Below are positions 61,041 to 64,000 of a DNA stretch of 64,000 bases, in pieces. The stretch covers positions 47,838,911 through 47,902,910 of the forward strand of contig CP136066.1 in the NCBI GenBank assembly GCA_032622095.1. Direction: 5' to 3'. Under the pieces are notes generated by a model. That model was not told the origin of the DNA and did no database searches. It saw nothing but the letters and a program-made list of their open reading frames with translations. The position numbers were made by a program, and so were the translations under genes. The stretch comes from Siphonodentalium dalli (lineage: Eukaryota; Mollusca; Scaphopoda; Gadilida; Siphonodentaliidae). The first letter of the stretch is position 1. Each line of letters starts with the position of its first letter.

Positions 61041-61330
61041 TCAGTATTTCCAATTAAACAGAAAACGGCCGCAGTAGAAAAACAATATACTTCCTTGGTT
61101 ACACCATGGAAGTATAATAATAATAATAATGAAAAATAATCGAAAAAGGGCCATAACTCTGTCAAAATATATTGGACCAACATCCGGATAGCATTATTTT
61201 TAGTAGACCTTAGATGCCTACATTCGCTAGAGATTTCGCGGTCCTCCTCCCATTAGTTTCTGAGTATTTCCAATTAAACAGAAAACGGCCGCAGTAGAAA
61301 AACAATATACTTCCTTGGTTACACCATGGA
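60891..61330 (+). repeat. 220-bp tandem duplication at the B/A junction
   Basis: AGTATAATAA starts at 60891, 61111 and 61331, giving two 220-bp copies. The first carries the type B form TTTCTCAGTAT, the second the type A form TTTCTGAGTAT. The junction joins ATGGAAGTATAATAA to a (TAA)n-GAAAAATAATCG sequence, sharing AGTATAATAATA between two normally separate sites of the unit. The added 220 bp explains the 1,951-bp unit. Confidence 0.92.
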
Positions 61331-62832
61331 AGTATAATAATAGGGCAAATCATGAGCTCAATAAATCGCAGTTAAGGGACGGAAAATATGAATTAGGATG
61401 ATTATATCTTTCCCTTAACATGTGTGGGTTGATCTCAAGTGTTTGGGAGTGACCCCACCCCTGCCTCGAAATTGGGTGACGGGATTGGGAAATAGTCAAA
61501 CCCGGCCCAAAATGCGAATTTTGAGAGCCCGTAACTCCGTTATTTTCCAATGGATTTAAAAATTGTTTTGAGTATTGTGATCAGCTACTTACATTGATTA
61601 TTTGTTATAAATTTTGTCTGATTCAGAGACGAATAACATTTTGTTTATTGGAAAGAATACGGGCCCACATTCAAAGTTTGAGGGCCCAAATCTCCGCCAT
61701 TTTTTAACGGATTTACAATCTGTTTTCAGTTTTATGATCAACGTGTATGGTATATGTTATATATCAAGTTTCATATGATTCGGAGACGAAATAAATTTTG
61801 GTACCCCGGACCACCCCTCCCCTGACCCACAACACTGAACCGACACTGGCAAAATTTGGCTCATCGCGTGCTCTCTTCAGACCGCACGCATTGGCGTATC
61901 AGTTGACATCCAAAGTTTGACATCTTCGGAGGAGATGTGATCACAAGCATATGGGGCCAAATTTGCATTGTTTGAAGGCCCACAACTCTGACATTTTTCA
62001 ATGGATTTTCGAAATTCTTTCAGTTTCTAGATCAGTTGGCGGTATGGATGTTATATTCCAAGTTTCATCCGATTCGGAGAAGAATACAAAATTGGTACCC
62101 CGGACCACCCCTCCCCTGACCCACAACACTGAACCGACACTGGCAAAATTTGGCCCATCGCGTGCTCTCTTCAGACCGCACGCACTGGGATATCAGACGA
62201 CATCCAAAGTTCGACATCTTCGGAGGAGATAGGGTCACAAGCACATGGGACCGACACTTGCAAACTTTGAGGGCCCGTAACTCTTGCATTTCTTCTCGGA
62301 TTACAAAAATCCTTTCCGGTATGGGTTTGTTTTCGTTCAGGGAATCTACATACTTAAATAGATGAATGTCAATAATAAAAAAAAATTGCGAAAATATTGC
62401 CCCCACCCCAGTGTAAAAATATATGTCCAACCCTGTCAAATTTTCTTCCTCGGACTAAGCTGACAACGGTCAACACGACTACAAAAACCAAATACAGTTA
62501 TCTGGAATGATACGGGAGGACAACAGAGTACAATAAAATAGAGGTTTGCCAACTATGGGCGGTAACTCTTCAGGGAAAGGGCGGACCCAAGATTTTATGC
62601 CCGTGGGCAGTAGTGCATATCGAGATGTGCATACGGTCTAATTTTCGATGCTCTGCTTCTTATAATTTCCGAGATAATAAAATGACATTTTTTCAAATAA
62701 AGGGAGATAACTCCTCGGGGAAAACGCGGACAATATTCGTTATGCGACGATGGCATACAACTCTTTGATCCCAAGATACGTACCAAGTTTTAGTGTGCTA
62801 CTCCTGGTACTTTTCGAGTAATAAGTGTCCAG

Positions 62833-62867
<35 letters not shown>

Positions 62868-64000
62868 AAAATAATCGAAAAAGGGCCATAACTCTGTCAA
62901 AATATATTGGACCAACATCCGGATAGCATTATTTTTAGTAGACCTTAGATGCCTACATTCGCTAGAGATTTCGCGGTCCTCCTCCCATTAGTTTCTGAGT
63001 ATTTCCAATTAAACAGAAAACGGCCGCAGTAGAAAAACAATATACTTCCTTGGTTACACCATGGAAGTATAATAATAGGGCAAATCATGAGCTCAATAAA
63101 TCGCAGTTAAGGGACGGAAAATATGAATTAGGATGATTATATCTTTCCCTTAACATGTGTGGGTTGATCTCAAGTGTTTGGGAGTGACCCCACCCCTGCC
63201 TCGAAATTGGGTGACGGGATTGGGAAATAGTCAAACCCGGCCCAAAATGCGAATTTTGAGAGCCCGTAACTCCGTTATTTTCCAATGGATTTAAAAATTG
63301 TTTTGAGTATTGTGATCAGCTACTTACATTGATTATTTGTTATAAATTTTGTCTGATTCAGAGACGAATAACATTTTGTTTATTGGAAAGAATACGGGCC
63401 CACATTCAAAGTTTGAGGGCCCAAATCTCCGCCATTTTTTAACGGATTTACAATCTGTTTTCAGTTTTATGATCAACGTGTATGGTATATGTTATATATC
63501 AAGTTTCATATGATTCGGAGACGAAATAAATTTTGGTACCCCGGACCACCCCTCCCCTGACCCACAAAACTGAACCGACACTGGCAAAATTTGGCTCATC
63601 GCGTGCTCTCTTCAGACCGCACGCATTGGCGTATCAGTTGACATCCAAAGTTTGACATCTTCGGAGGAGATGTGATCACAAGCATATGGGGCCAAATTTG
63701 CATTGTTTGAAGGCCCACAACTCTGACATTTTTCAATGGATTTTCGAAATTCTTTCAGTTTCTAGATCGGTTGGCGGTATGGATGTTATATTCCAAGTTT
63801 CATCCGATTCGGAGAAGAATACAAAATTGGTACCCCTGACCCACAACACTGAACCGACACTGGCAAAATTTGGCCCATCGCGTGCTCTCTTCAGACCGCA
63901 CGCACTGGGATATCAGACGACATCCAAAGTTCGACATCTTCGGAGGAGATAGGGTCACAAGCACATGGGACCGACACTTGCAAACTTTGAGGGCCCGTAA
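61331..64000 (+). repeat. Satellite subarray A2 (type A units, with private variants)
   Basis: Type A markers return after the duplication (CCCCTCCCCTGACCC, CGATTCGGAGAAG, GACCCAAGATTTTA, long TAA tract). Private variants seen only here are ATCAGTTGGC instead of ATCGGTTGGC at 62031-62040, CACAAAACTG instead of CACAACACTG near 63563, and a 15-bp deletion that turns GGTACCCCGGACCACC... into GGTACCCCTGACCC at about 63830. This explains the 1,720-bp unit. Confidence 0.88.

Larger units (their letters stand above)
34230..64000 (+). repeat. Tandem satellite array, ~1,735-bp unit, 17 full units plus partial ends
   Basis: Using GACCGACACTTGC as phase marker, units start at 34290, 36025, 37760, 39495, 41233, 42968, 44703, 46438, 48173, 49908, 51643, 53374, 55105, 56836, 58567, 60298, 62249 and 63969 (partial). 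Lengths are 1,735 bp for most, 1,738 for the one at 39495 (an additional CGG at 40361-40366), 1,731 from 51643 to 60297, 1,951 for 60298 and 1,720 for 62249. Copies are nearly identical, implying recent amplification or strong homogenisation. The array runs off the right edge. Each unit repeats the same five small open frames (63-124 codons) on both strands; they have no known domain and are shadows of the DNA repeat. Confidence 0.98.

Noticed and set aside
35727-63952. Five small open frames (63-124 codons) repeated in every satellite unit on both strands.
   Set aside because: They are identical only because the DNA is identical, overlap each other on opposite strands, have no known domain, and the module boundaries cut across them.
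34230-64000. Ribosomal DNA or histone gene tandem array.
   Set aside because: No rRNA-like conserved segment, tRNA, or histone-fold protein is present in the unit.

Overview
The window looks like non-coding, repeat-dominated nuclear DNA from a lophotrochozoan animal, most likely a marine mollusc. It is AT-rich and has no operon-like gene packing, no rRNA and no convincing intact protein gene. It has frequent TACATGTA-type words, a tRNA-derived SINE with a (GATT)n tail, a decayed non-LTR retrotransposon, several MITE-like inverted-repeat elements, and the short motif AAGGGAGATAACTC, which I associate from memory with molluscan genomes. The organism call is an inference; the repeat structures are read directly from the sequence.

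Layout. 1-3225: AT-rich unique DNA with a stretch of TTAATGG/CCATTAA dyads (960-1560). 3226-5390: a 42-bp minisatellite in two opposite orientations, interrupted by about 0.5 kb of unrelated DNA. 8482-10690: a 5'-truncated, frameshifted LINE reverse transcriptase on the minus strand. 13313-13895 and 13971-14246: two MITE-like elements with terminal inverted repeats and TA target duplications. 15594-16805: a foldback element made of dozens of GATATC-centred palindromes, bounded by terminal inverted repeats and a GATTTG duplication. 16.8-20.9 kb: mostly unrecognised DNA. 20948-22746: two diverged direct copies of a repeat ending in a 75-bp-arm hairpin. 23109-23439: two more long hairpins. 24958-29253: a diverged giant palindrome with arms of about 1.95 kb and a 0.4-kb spacer. 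31086-31336: a 130-bp tandem duplication. 31428-31775: a SINE with a perfect 16-bp target-site duplication. 32461-32984: a 271-bp tandem duplication carrying tRNA-like Pol III boxes.

34230 to the right edge is a tandem array of a roughly 1,735-bp satellite unit: 17 complete units plus partial ends, nearly identical, continuing past the window. It holds two subfamilies in blocks (A, then B, then A), a 220-bp duplication at the B/A junction, and a unit that is itself built from diverged shorter modules. The small open frames that recur in every unit are explained by the DNA repeat, not by coding evidence.

Nothing here forms a pathway. The biology is genome structure: satellite homogenisation, foldback and MITE insertion, and large inverted duplications. 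The most unusual signals are the GATATC foldback element, the hairpins whose symmetry is broken at same-strand CTCG/CGAG tetramers, the giant palindrome, and the block structure and junctions of the 1.7-kb satellite.
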